This document shows, one piece after another, positions 42,563 through 51,233 of a stretch of DNA of 64,000 nt. Made by a program: the position numbers and the translations under genes. The stretch is from positions 123,981 through 187,980 of the forward strand of contig JAFWMQ010000007.1 in the NCBI GenBank assembly GCA_017510605.1. Direction: 5' to 3'. Numbering within the stretch: the first letter of the stretch is position 1; each line of letters opens with the position of its first letter. Under the pieces are notes generated by a model, which was given only the letters and a program-made list of their open reading frames with translations, was not told where the DNA came from and did no database searches. Source of the stretch: Clostridiales bacterium. GTDB lineage: Bacteria > Bacillota > Clostridia > Saccharofermentanales > Saccharofermentanaceae.

Positions 42563-44593
42563 TCACGACACGATCTTATAATATGCGTTTGATGTCAACT
42601 TATAGGTAGCGGCATAGAATAATCCGCAGGCCAACACACATACTCCTGCGCAGGCAAGAAGCAGAGGCATATTGAATAGTCCGAAGAGCATCAGAAGCTT
42701 GTCGACGATCGGCAGAACTACCGCAAGGTGTATGCAGGCAAGGATGACCGGGATCATAAAGACAGTGAGCATTTGAGAGTTGATGCTCTTCCTGATATCA
42801 TCTCTGTTCATACCGACTTTCTGCATGATGCCGAATCTTGCCTGATCCTCAAAGCCTTCCGAGATCTGCTTGTAGTAGATGATTACAACACATGAGACAA
42901 GGAAAATTATGCTAAGAAGGATTCCCAGGAAGAACAGGCCTCCGAAAGTGCTTACGAAGTCACCTCGCTCAGCCTCATGGCTCTCGCAATAGTAATTGGA
43001 GAAACCCTTTCCCTTCAACTCTTCCGTTACTTTTTCAGAGAGTGTCTCTGCAAGAGCAATCTGGCCTTCGTCATCAAGCCCTGTATCAAATCTGCAGTAC
43101 CAGAACCACGCAAGCATGGGTTCCCCGTTATAGTCAACATACTGAATAAAATTCCGTGCCACTGTTTCAACATCATCGACGATCATATAGATCGTAGGAG
43201 AAGCCGCACCTGCAGCTATGGGATCGATCTCACTTATCGCATCGTCAAACCGGCCGGAAACCTTAAATGAGACATCGCCAATAGTGATCTCATTTCCGAT
43301 TGCTATTTTTTTCGCAGTGCCGACAACAGCTTCACCGGGATTAACTTTCACATTGTGTCCGAAGACTCTGTTGTAATCGTCATCATCCAGGAACTGTATC
43401 TGGGCAACTTTATCGTAATCAATGAAAGCCATGTCGGTAAGTGAATTCAGGTTTACCTCGAGTCTGTCGTTTTCAAAATAACCACTGATCGAGTATACGA
43501 AATATGTGTAGTTATTCGTGACAACCGCACCGTTTTCTTCAGCTGCTGCCAATAAGATCTTATCCAGTCTCTCTCCTTGTGAAGGCAGACTCTCATCGAA
43601 TCCGTACTTGCAGGCAAACGCGCCGATCTCATTCGGATAACGCGCATCAAGGCACTGTTCCTCACCTGTATAAAGAGCAGTTGTGGAAGACAGCGTGACG
43701 AGGATCATGGTAAGTAGAATACAAATAGATGCAAGACTTGCGCCGTTGCGCTTCATTCTGTATGCCATTGAAGAGACAGAAACAAAATGATTCGTCTTGT
43801 AGTAATACTTCTTATTCTTCTGAAGCAGTTTGCACAAGATAACGGAACCCGCGATAAGAACGAGGTATGTTCCGACGATTATCAGAATGACCGCTACAAA
43901 GAACCACATCAAAGCTGAGATAGGCTGCTCGATCTTAAGTGCTATTGCATATCCTGATCCGAGAACAGCAAGACCTATAATCCCTACTGCCCAGTTAGCC
44001 TTCGGCGGCTTCTCGCCTGCCTTGCCGGCACTTATAAGCTGGATAGGATTTGCAAATCTGACCTGTCTTACAGTATTCAGATAGATGAAAAAGAAGATTA
44101 TCGTGAACAGTATCAGTGTTGTTATGACGGAAATTCCTGATACAGAAAACTCGTATCTGGTAGGAACCGCAATAAGCTTGGTGAATCCGAGTTCGGCAAG
44201 CTTGGAAAGGCCGATGCCGGTTAACAGTCCGAATCCGATGGAAAAGACTCCGGTTATTGCCGTCTCCCAGAAAATGATCTTCCCGATGTTGCTCTTATTC
44301 ATTCCGAGAATGCTGTACAGACCGAATTCCTTTTTGCGCCCCTTGATAAGAGTAGACTGCGTATAAAAAAGGAATATCGCAGCAAATATCGCCATAATGT
44401 AAGCGCCCATTCCGACCATATCCGTTGCGGTACCTCCGCCCGCCATTCCTTTCATAACATCTGAAAAGCCAAGGAAATGGAGGATGTAGAACATTGCAAC
44501 CATGAGGATGCAGGTGATCATGTATGGTGTATAGAGACGGCCGTTCTTGCGCATCCCGCTTACAGCCATCTTAGGATAAAAACCGGCCTTCAT
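42563..44593 (-). CDS. BceB-like ABC transporter permease
   Basis: FtsX-type permease of 676 residues with about ten spans and one large extracellular domain (about 300-530), the layout of BceB-type antimicrobial-peptide detoxification modules. The N-terminal GMRKNGRLYTPYMITCILMVAMFYIL and KKEFGLYSILGMNKSNIGKI are typical. The gene starts directly after the ATPase gene and is part of the module encoded with the adjacent sensor kinase and response regulator. The peptide recognised cannot be told from sequence. Confidence 0.9.
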   Translation of the reverse strand: MKAGFYPKMAVSGMRKNGRLYTPYMITCILMVAMFYILHFLGFSDVMKGMAGGGTATDMVGMGAYIMAIFAAIFLFYTQSTLIKGRKKEFGLYSILGMNKSNIGKIIFWETAITGVFSIGFGLLTGIGLSKLAELGFTKLIAVPTRYEFSVSGISVITTLILFTIIFFFIYLNTVRQVRFANPIQLISAGKAGEKPPKANWAVGIIGLAVLGSGYAIALKIEQPISALMWFFVAVILIIVGTYLVLIAGSVILCKLLQKNKKYYYKTNHFVSVSSMAYRMKRNGASLASICILLTMILVTLSSTTALYTGEEQCLDARYPNEIGAFACKYGFDESLPSQGERLDKILLAAAEENGAVVTNNYTYFVYSISGYFENDRLEVNLNSLTDMAFIDYDKVAQIQFLDDDDYNRVFGHNVKVNPGEAVVGTAKKIAIGNEITIGDVSFKVSGRFDDAISEIDPIAAGAASPTIYMIVDDVETVARNFIQYVDYNGEPMLAWFWYCRFDTGLDDEGQIALAETLSEKVTEELKGKGFSNYYCESHEAERGDFVSTFGGLFFLGILLSIIFLVSCVVIIYYKQISEGFEDQARFGIMQKVGMNRDDIRKSINSQMLTVFMIPVILACIHLAVVLPIVDKLLMLFGLFNMPLLLACAGVCVLACGLFYAATYKLTSNAYYKIVS

Positions 44594-45355
44594 TTACTTA
44601 TCACCTCCCTGGGCAAGGAGAGTAAGTGTGTCGCTTATCTTCTGGTACATCTGCCGGTCAGTAGATTCACCCTTATAGATCTGATGGAATATGATTCCAT
44701 CCTTAATGAACATCACGCGCGAAGCATGGCTTGCTGCTTTTGTCGAGTGGGTAACCATCAGTATTGTCTGTCCCATCTGATTGACCTTCTTAAAGAGCGA
44801 GAGAAGTTCGTCTGATGATTTTGAATCGAGTGCTCCCGTAGGCTCATCTGCAAGTATGATCTTCGGATTCGTGATCAAGGCTCTCGCGACTGCCGCTCTC
44901 TGCTTCTGACCGCCCGATACTTCATAAGGATATTTCTTAAGAAGATCTGTTATCCCCAAAGCTGGAGCAAGTTTATCGAGACGCTCCTTCATTTCCTGAT
45001 GCTTTTTTCCTGCAAGAACAAGAGGCAGATAGATATTATCTTCCAACGTAAATGTATCGAGCAGATTAAAGTCCTGAAATACATAACCAAGGTTATCGCG
45101 GCGGAATCTTGCGATTGCCGAATCTTTAATAGTTCCCAGATTCATGGTATCCAGGATAACTGTTCCTTCCGTAGCTTTATCAAGAGCTGCGAGTATGTTA
45201 AGAAGCGTTGTCTTGCCGCTTCCGGACTCACCCATAATGGCAACATATTCGCCTTTTTCAACAGAAAAAATAACGTTCTTTAATGCTTCTACGGAGGCGC
45301 CTCCGCGGCGTCCTTTATAAACTTTCTTTACTCCCGTCACTTCGAGTAAACTCAT
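44594..45355 (-). CDS. BceA-like ABC transporter ATPase
   Basis: ATP-binding subunit of 253 residues. Walker A is GESGSGKTTLLN, the signature VSGGQKQRAAVARAL, and Walker B IILADEPTGALDS, all in the form typical for MacB/BceA-type exporters; the FQDFNLLDTFTLEDNIYLPL Q-loop is also characteristic. It is the first gene of the bceAB-like operon, preceded by a regulator box at 45438. It works with the permease downstream and with the kinase as a flux sensor. Confidence 0.95.
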   Translation of the reverse strand: MSLLEVTGVKKVYKGRRGGASVEALKNVIFSVEKGEYVAIMGESGSGKTTLLNILAALDKATEGTVILDTMNLGTIKDSAIARFRRDNLGYVFQDFNLLDTFTLEDNIYLPLVLAGKKHQEMKERLDKLAPALGITDLLKKYPYEVSGGQKQRAAVARALITNPKIILADEPTGALDSKSSDELLSLFKKVNQMGQTILMVTHSTKAASHASRVMFIKDGIIFHQIYKGESTDRQMYQKISDTLTLLAQGGDK

Positions 45356-45387
45356 AAACTGTACTTCCTTTCTTTCGAGTCAGCCAC

Positions 45388-45451
45388 AGTATAAAAAACA
45401 CAAATAAACCGCTCCATTGAATCTGCTTACCAATTCCTTACAGGTTTGTCA
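45388..45451 (-). promoter_or_regulatory. BceR-type operator and promoter of the ABC operon
   Basis: On the minus strand TGACA-AACC-TGTAA (45451-45438) fits the published TNACA-N4-TGTAA consensus of BceR-like regulators. Downstream lies a -10 box TATACT (45393-45388) with a poor -35, as expected of an activated promoter. The box sits in the gap between the kinase and ATPase genes. Confidence 0.7.
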
Positions 45452-45474
45452 CATTTATAGGTGAAATTGCTGTT

Positions 45475-46437
45475 TTACTCGACTTCTACCTTCCTGGACC
45501 TCAGGTCAAGGATAATCTTTGTCCCTTTTCCGGCAACTGATTCAGCCGAGATCTTATGGCCCAGGTTATCAGCGATGCGTTTGCACAAATAAAGGCCGAT
45601 GCCGCTCGCTCTTTTATCCTCGCGGCCGTTAAATCCCGTATATCCGTTCTCGAAAATTCTCGGAAGGTCTTCTTCGCTTATTCCTATTCCCGTATCTTCA
45701 ATGCAGAGCACTCCGGGTTCAGACATGCAGATCCTCACGGAACCTTCAGAAGTGTATTTGACTGCGTTGGAAATAATCTGTTCGATTATGAATGATAACC
45801 ACTTCGAATCCGTAACCGTTTTATAGTCCACGGGGTCATACTCCAGTTTAAGTTTCTTAAGAATAAACTCTTTTGAGAACTTTCTTATAGCCGGACGGAT
45901 TATCTCATCTAAGTCATACTCTTTTATCAGGTAATCAGTACTGTCAGAATCAAGCCTTAAGAAAGTCAAAACCATCTCAACATATGCTTCGATACGGTTC
46001 AGGTCACCCATTAGGCGCCTTGCTTGTTCGGTGTCTTCTGACTGAAGATTGAGACGCATCGCTGCTATCGGTGTCTTTATCTGGTGAGCCCAGACCGTGT
46101 AGTATTCGATCATATTGTTATAGTCTTCGGAAGACTTCATCTGCGAGAGTTTGGCTTCCTCATTAAGCTTGCTGATTATCAGCTGATAATCTTCTTCGAT
46201 CCGGTCCATAGGCAGGGGCAGTTCTTCTGCAGAAAGCATATTGTGACGTCTTATGAAGAATATAAAATCGAAGATCATGGCTATGATCCCTATTCCGGCA
46301 GTAAGGATCAAAGGGTATAGAACTGCGATTCCCGGCATTTCAAAAAGAAGATAGGATGATGCGAACACCGCTATAATAACGATGCAGGATATTATGATCT
46401 TCGAGCGGTACTTTAAGTAACCCGGGAAGAGCTTCAT
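45475..46437 (-). CDS. BceS-like intramembrane-sensing histidine kinase
   Basis: Sensor kinase of 320 residues. Two membrane spans (about 13-32 and 37-57) are separated by only a few residues, so there is no extracellular sensor domain, the hallmark of BceS-type kinases that read the transporter. The phosphoacceptor box is WAHQIKTPIAAMRLNLQ and the ATP-binding domain has the N box EQIISNAVKYTSEG and the G boxes DTGIGISEED and ASGIGLYLCKRIAD. Its start overlaps the response regulator stop. Confidence 0.94.
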   Translation of the reverse strand: MKLFPGYLKYRSKIIISCIVIIAVFASSYLLFEMPGIAVLYPLILTAGIGIIAMIFDFIFFIRRHNMLSAEELPLPMDRIEEDYQLIISKLNEEAKLSQMKSSEDYNNMIEYYTVWAHQIKTPIAAMRLNLQSEDTEQARRLMGDLNRIEAYVEMVLTFLRLDSDSTDYLIKEYDLDEIIRPAIRKFSKEFILKKLKLEYDPVDYKTVTDSKWLSFIIEQIISNAVKYTSEGSVRICMSEPGVLCIEDTGIGISEEDLPRIFENGYTGFNGREDKRASGIGLYLCKRIADNLGHKISAESVAGKGTKIILDLRSRKVEVE

Positions 46438-47114
46438 TCCTCATCCTCCAGGATGTAACCGACACCGAATTTTGTCTTTATAAAATCCGTAAGACCAACA
46501 GATTCCAAAGTCTTTCTGAGCCTTCCGACATTTACCGTCAGTGTATTCTCATCGACAAAACTGTCAGTCTCCCAAAGCGCCTCCATGAGCTTCTCACGGC
46601 TGACAACTTTATTTTTATTCTGCATAAGTGTAAGAAGGATCTTGTATTCGTTGCGGGCAAGTTCGATCTTGTTTCCGTTATAAGATAAAGAGTTATCATT
46701 TGTATTGAGAACAGCGCCCCTGACCTGCAGGGTGAACGTGCTTTGATTAAATGAATATGTCCTGCGGAGAAGCGCCTGTACTTTTGCGATGAGAACGCTC
46801 TGATCAAAAGGCTTGGGAATATAATCATCAGCTCCCATATTCATAGCCATGACGATATTCATATTATCAGTTGCAGACGATATGAAAATGATCGGAACAT
46901 TGCTTGTTTTCCTGATCTCCTGGCACCAGTGATAACCACCCATAAAGGGAAGTGTTATATCCATGATGATAAGATGCGGAGCGAATTCATTTATCTCGCC
47001 CGGAACATTTCTAAAATCAGAAACGATACGAACTTCCATCTCCCAGGAAGAAAGACATCCGGCTATTCCTTCGGCTATTCCTTTATCATCTTCAACTATG
47101 TAGATCTTATACAT
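46434..47114 (-). CDS. BceR-like OmpR-family response regulator
   Basis: Response regulator of 226 residues. The receiver (1-115) has the acidic pair VEDD, the phosphoacceptor in LIIMDITLPFMGGY and the KPF lysine; the C-terminal winged helix (about 130-225) includes LTLMQNKNKVVSREKLMEALW. The next gene is the sensor kinase with a 4-base overlap. Its predicted target is the box at 45438, in front of the ABC genes. Upstream sits an acetyltransferase gene 11 bases away, so the two-component genes may be read from that promoter. Confidence 0.94.
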   Translation of the reverse strand: MYKIYIVEDDKGIAEGIAGCLSSWEMEVRIVSDFRNVPGEINEFAPHLIIMDITLPFMGGYHWCQEIRKTSNVPIIFISSATDNMNIVMAMNMGADDYIPKPFDQSVLIAKVQALLRRTYSFNQSTFTLQVRGAVLNTNDNSLSYNGNKIELARNEYKILLTLMQNKNKVVSREKLMEALWETDSFVDENTLTVNVGRLRKTLESVGLTDFIKTKFGVGYILEDEE

Positions 47115-47125
47115 GAACTATTCCG

Positions 47126-47557
47126 TCACAGTATCTTATTCATCTTTACGCAATCAAAATTTCCGCTTTTGATCACGCTGTCATCGACATGCGAATATCC
47201 GAGTTTCTCATAAAAACCGACAGCTTCTAACCTGCTCTCGATCTTTATCTCTTTGTAACCCAATTCCTTTATCCATTTCTCGGCTTCATTTATGGTCAGC
47301 GTTCCAAGCTTCCGGCCTCTGTATTCCGGAAGGACGACAACACGGCCAAGATTGACAAGACTGTCTTCAACCTCATAAAAACGGCAGGTCGCAACCGGAT
47401 AACCGTCATCAAGCAGAACTATGTATTTAGTTCCTTCGCAATCGTGCTCGTCAAATTCTTCACGGAGCGTGATATGATGCTGGCGGTTCATCCCTTCTAT
47501 ACGGACAGAGTATGCACCTGCCCTTTGCCATTCTGCTTCTGCTCTTAATACTTCCAT
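47126..47557 (-). CDS. GNAT-family N-acetyltransferase
   Basis: About 143 residues with the GNAT core: acetyl-CoA pyrophosphate loop VVVLPEYRGRKLGTLTINEAEKW (Q/RxxGxG/A form) and EAVGFYEKLGYSHVDDSVI as the C-terminal block. The ElaA-like N-terminus is followed by GYPVATCRF. I prefer the ATG at 47557, just after the stop of the preceding gene, over a TTG at 47584; GGAGG lies 21 bases upstream, which is long. Substrate unknown. Confidence 0.82.
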   Translation of the reverse strand: MEVLRAEAEWQRAGAYSVRIEGMNRQHHITLREEFDEHDCEGTKYIVLLDDGYPVATCRFYEVEDSLVNLGRVVVLPEYRGRKLGTLTINEAEKWIKELGYKEIKIESRLEAVGFYEKLGYSHVDDSVIKSGNFDCVKMNKIL

Positions 47558-47570
47558 GGCTGAAATTATA

Positions 47571-48554
47571 TCATTTGCCTCCAAAATGATTGAAGCTTAC
47601 TCTCTCTTCATATGTCTTTTTTGCAGGAGCTTTGATCTCATCCAAAGCTTTGCCCACAGGAAGGATGCATACTACATCATATCCTTCGGGAACACCTAAG
47701 ACTCCTGCGATCTTATCGCAGATACGGTCATCATCAGTAATATGTCCTTCGTACCAGCAGCTCTGGTAACCGAGCTCCACAATTGCGAGGAGCATATTCT
47801 CGATTGCTGCAGAATAATCCTGTGTTGCAAAACACTTATCACGGTATGCATTGATCCTTCTGGTGAGAACAACGATCATAGCAGGTGCAGACTGCGCCAC
47901 AGGAGGATCGATAAGCGATTTAACATTGTTAAGAACGTCCGGATCGTCAATGATCACAAGCTCTGTGGTCTGTTTGTTGCAGCCTGAAGGCGCATTGATT
48001 CCGGCCAGTGCGATCGTCTCAAGATCCTTTCTCGGAACAGGGTCTGAAGAGAATTTTCCGCGATAACTGTGTCTTGCTGATATAGTATCCAGAACGTTTT
48101 TAAGGCTCATCACATAAATCTGGCACGGATTCTCTTCTCCCCAAATAACTTCAATGACTTCCAGTTCTTTGAATCCGAGGCTCTTATAGAACTCGTTGGT
48201 TATGTCGTAGTCCTCATACATTCCCGAACGGACGGTCTTAACCTGCATAAAGGAATATCCTTCGTTTACCGCATATGTTTTTGCAGCCTCGAAAAGCTGT
48301 CTTCCGATGCCGTTCCTGTGATTTTCCTTGCGGACTCCCATCACCGCAAGTTCAACAGTCTCCCTGCCCGTTTCATTAAGACAGAGAAATCCTGCGGGCT
48401 TATCATTTTCGAACGCTGCCCAAAAAGGCTGATCTGCAGATTCCCTGATATATTGTTCCCTGCTCTCTTCAACTTCAAACCATTCAGTTAATGCCTCAAG
48501 GATCTCTCTTGAGATATTACGGCGTTCATTAGGATCTTCAATAAACCGGATCAT
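47571..48554 (-). CDS. GNAT acetyltransferase - nitroreductase fusion
   Basis: Single reading frame of 327 residues with two enzyme domains. Residues 1-150 are a GNAT domain (VMGVRKENHRNGIGRQLFEAAKTYA as acetyl-CoA loop; NEFYKSLGFKELE). Residues about 155-327 are a nitroreductase-type flavoprotein (SYRGKFSSDPVPRKDLETIALAG, APSGCNKQTTELVII, SCWYEGHITDDD). No frameshift is seen at the junction. AAGGGGAAAACTG precedes the ATG. Function unknown. The acetyltransferase gene downstream starts 13 bases after its stop. Confidence 0.88.
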   Translation of the reverse strand: MIRFIEDPNERRNISREILEALTEWFEVEESREQYIRESADQPFWAAFENDKPAGFLCLNETGRETVELAVMGVRKENHRNGIGRQLFEAAKTYAVNEGYSFMQVKTVRSGMYEDYDITNEFYKSLGFKELEVIEVIWGEENPCQIYVMSLKNVLDTISARHSYRGKFSSDPVPRKDLETIALAGINAPSGCNKQTTELVIIDDPDVLNNVKSLIDPPVAQSAPAMIVVLTRRINAYRDKCFATQDYSAAIENMLLAIVELGYQSCWYEGHITDDDRICDKIAGVLGVPEGYDVVCILPVGKALDEIKAPAKKTYEERVSFNHFGGK

Positions 48555-48675
48555 CAGTTTTCCCCTTAATAAATTATGTGTTCAACCGATATTGTACCAT
48601 TGTATGAAAGCATTAACTGAATATTGGGATATAATTGGTAACAAGATAATTACCGGACATTTTCAGGAGATAGAA

Positions 48676-50256
48676 ATGATCAACAGAAAACGCAAAACCT
48701 TTACTGCAGTTATAGCTTCATCAACGGCAATTGCACTGTTATGCTCCTGCAGCCAAATCACAGATCAAAGCCCGGAGACCAGTCTTCCCACTGCTCCAAC
48801 AACTGAAACAGCAGAAACAATTATAGAGACAATAACAGCAATTACAGAGGAAACAACAACCGGGACCATGGAGAACAACAATACGGAAAACACTTTTGAG
48901 ACCGCTTCCGATTCTTACGGGATCGATGCTGATTATATCAGGACAGTTGACGGCGTCAGCGCTGAAATGTTGAATGCCGATTACTGGATCGACGAAAAAG
49001 ACAACATTATCCTCATGAACGCTGATGAGATCGAGGCATTCAACCGCGAGAACAAGGGCATCATAAAAGCCAGCGATGAAGTAACGGTCTATCCGCATCT
49101 GGACGAATTCGGTGATACGTTAGACGGTAATATCCTTAGGACATTCCTCAATGACTGCGCCAATTCAGTCCCCGAATACCCTCCCCGTTACTTCCTGGAC
49201 GGAAGCCGTACGGACTATATGTATTGGCAGAATCTGGTAGATCTTTCCAATATCGACGGTGTCGAAGATACGATCCGCGTCAGATACGCTTTCACGGTAA
49301 AAAGAATGACTCTTAGACTGTTCCCCACTGAAGACAGGGTTTTCGACGGGCAGGATGATCAATACTATGATTACAATCTTTATTCAGAATGCATGCCCTT
49401 TATGCCGTGCGTAGTTCTTCATGAGAGCATCGACGGCGAATATCTGTATGTTGTTTTCGACAGTTATGCTGCATGGGTCAGGAAAGACGCAGTTGCCTTC
49501 TGCGACAGCAGAGAAGATTGGGTGGCAAGACAAAATCCCGATCAGTGGCTGGTAGTCACCGGACGTGAGATCAGATTGGGCAATGATCCGTACAGTCCTG
49601 CTACGACAAATCTCGTATTACCGATGGGAACACAGATGGAACTCGTGCCTGCAGACAAGGCGCCGAACGTAATTAATCAGCGCACTACTTACGGCGATTA
49701 TGTAGTAAGGATCCCCACCAGAGGAGAGAACGGAAAGATCGTCGATGAATACATCCAGATCCCCGTATCAGACGATGTTCATGTCGGGTACCTGCCTCTG
49801 ACACCTGCAAATATCGTAAGACAGGCCTTCAAACTTCTTGGAGACAGATACGGCTGGGGCGGTGACCTTCAGGCTAATGATTGTACAGGCATCACGAGGG
49901 AGATATACCGCTGCTTCGGGATCCTTCTTCCCCGTGTCAAACAGTCTGAATCAAAAGGTATCTATAAAGCCGACTTAAGCGAAATGGATACAGATGAGAA
50001 GCTTTCTGAGATCACAAGTCTTACACCGGGAAGCCTGATATCTTTCCCCGGTCATATGATGATCTACCTTGGAACAGTGGATGGTGTTCCTTATGTCATA
50101 AGCGCTGTGGGATCTTTTGTTGCTCCGGATCCGGGACCGACCGATAAGATCCGTCCTAACAGCGTCATAATCACAAGCCTTTACGTCAGACGTGCAAACC
50201 TTAATACATGGCTCGATTCGGCTACGGTTGCAATGACAATAAAGCCCGAGAAATAA
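48676..50256 (+). CDS. NlpC/P60 lipoprotein with SH3-like domains
   Basis: Predicted cell-wall hydrolase, 526 residues. A lipobox (LLCSC) is followed by a Thr-rich linker (about 35-75), a middle region with SH3b-like strands (about 190-390) and a C-terminal NlpC/P60 domain: LGDRYGWGGDLQANDCTGITRE supplies the nucleophile cysteine and SFPGHMMIYLG the histidine, consistent with the gamma-D-Glu-diamino acid endopeptidase fold. The ATG at 48676 with AGGAG is chosen over a start 28 codons upstream. The convergent PHP gene begins one base after its stop. Confidence 0.88.
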   Translation: MINRKRKTFTAVIASSTAIALLCSCSQITDQSPETSLPTAPTTETAETIIETITAITEETTTGTMENNNTENTFETASDSYGIDADYIRTVDGVSAEMLNADYWIDEKDNIILMNADEIEAFNRENKGIIKASDEVTVYPHLDEFGDTLDGNILRTFLNDCANSVPEYPPRYFLDGSRTDYMYWQNLVDLSNIDGVEDTIRVRYAFTVKRMTLRLFPTEDRVFDGQDDQYYDYNLYSECMPFMPCVVLHESIDGEYLYVVFDSYAAWVRKDAVAFCDSREDWVARQNPDQWLVVTGREIRLGNDPYSPATTNLVLPMGTQMELVPADKAPNVINQRTTYGDYVVRIPTRGENGKIVDEYIQIPVSDDVHVGYLPLTPANIVRQAFKLLGDRYGWGGDLQANDCTGITREIYRCFGILLPRVKQSESKGIYKADLSEMDTDEKLSEITSLTPGSLISFPGHMMIYLGTVDGVPYVISAVGSFVAPDPGPTDKIRPNSVIITSLYVRRANLNTWLDSATVAMTIKPEK

Positions 50257-50257
50257 A

Positions 50258-51025
50258 CTACTTTCCTTCCGGATAAAGAACAGGAAGTGTCGGCAGAGCT
50301 GTTGACACTGTCTGTTCACGCATTTGTTCAACAGGTGTAATCGTGCCGTCAGGACTTAAGGATACAGGAATGCCGGACCGGTTCATGACTGCTTCGGCAT
50401 ATTCCTTTACAGAATTGATCTTTTTCTCGAAAAGCATCCCGCCCATAGCATTATCATGGTAGTAATGGATATCGGATCCGGCTGTCATCGGGAGCCCGAG
50501 CTTCATGCAGTATTCATAGCCCAGAGCGTTCATATTCGGCATGTTTGCAGCGTTATAAACTTCAATACCGTCACAGGCGGAAGGCGCAAGTTTTATATCG
50601 GACAGATAATCTCTTTCTCTGAAGGGATGCGCCTGGATCATGATGCCGCCGGCTTTATGTACGGCATCGAAAAGCTCATGCCTGCTCATTGTCATGATGC
50701 ACTCATTATCTATCAACCATTCTTTATCTATACCATAGAGAAGATATTCGTCTTTAATGAAATTGAATTCAACTCCGAACATTACATTAAAGTCTTTGCC
50801 CCTGGCAGCTTCCAAAGCTCTCTCATAGCCGGATGCGTAGATCCCGATTCTTTCCTTCCATGAGAGATCTTCAGGCACACACGAGTTGCCGTTGAAGAAA
50901 TGATCCGTAACGATCATGCCGCTATAACCCTTATCCATAAGATAAGGTATGTAATCTTCACCGTGGACCCTTCCGCACCTGCTTGCCTCACAGGTATGAA
51001 GGTGCGTCTCATATAAAAAACTCAT
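50258..51025 (-). CDS. PHP-domain phosphoesterase
   Basis: Metal-dependent phosphoesterase of the PHP superfamily, 255 residues. The first metal motif is ETHLHTCEASRCG, the second VTDHFFNG, and GIMIQAHPFRERDYL and TAGSDIHYYHDNAMGG provide later ligands. The start is taken as the ATG at 51025 with AAGGG upstream; a GTG at 51034 is possible. Members include nucleotidase and DNA polymerase-associated domains, but a stand-alone substrate is unknown. It is convergent with the NlpC/P60 gene. Confidence 0.9.
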   Translation of the reverse strand: MSFLYETHLHTCEASRCGRVHGEDYIPYLMDKGYSGMIVTDHFFNGNSCVPEDLSWKERIGIYASGYERALEAARGKDFNVMFGVEFNFIKDEYLLYGIDKEWLIDNECIMTMSRHELFDAVHKAGGIMIQAHPFRERDYLSDIKLAPSACDGIEVYNAANMPNMNALGYEYCMKLGLPMTAGSDIHYYHDNAMGGMLFEKKINSVKEYAEAVMNRSGIPVSLSPDGTITPVEQMREQTVSTALPTLPVLYPEGK

Positions 51026-51233
51026 TATCAGCACCCTTGAATCTCTTTAATCCCGACAATGCTAACACTCGGAATTGTGCAAATCAAGAGAAAAGACCGC
51101 AGATCAACCCGCATTATATATTTTTCCAAATCACTGCAACATTTTCACTTTGGTATCTGTATTCATGATAACAACGCTTTAAAACACACTTTTCCGGCTT
51201 TGAAGCTTTGTAACACAAAGGAGGTGTTAATTT

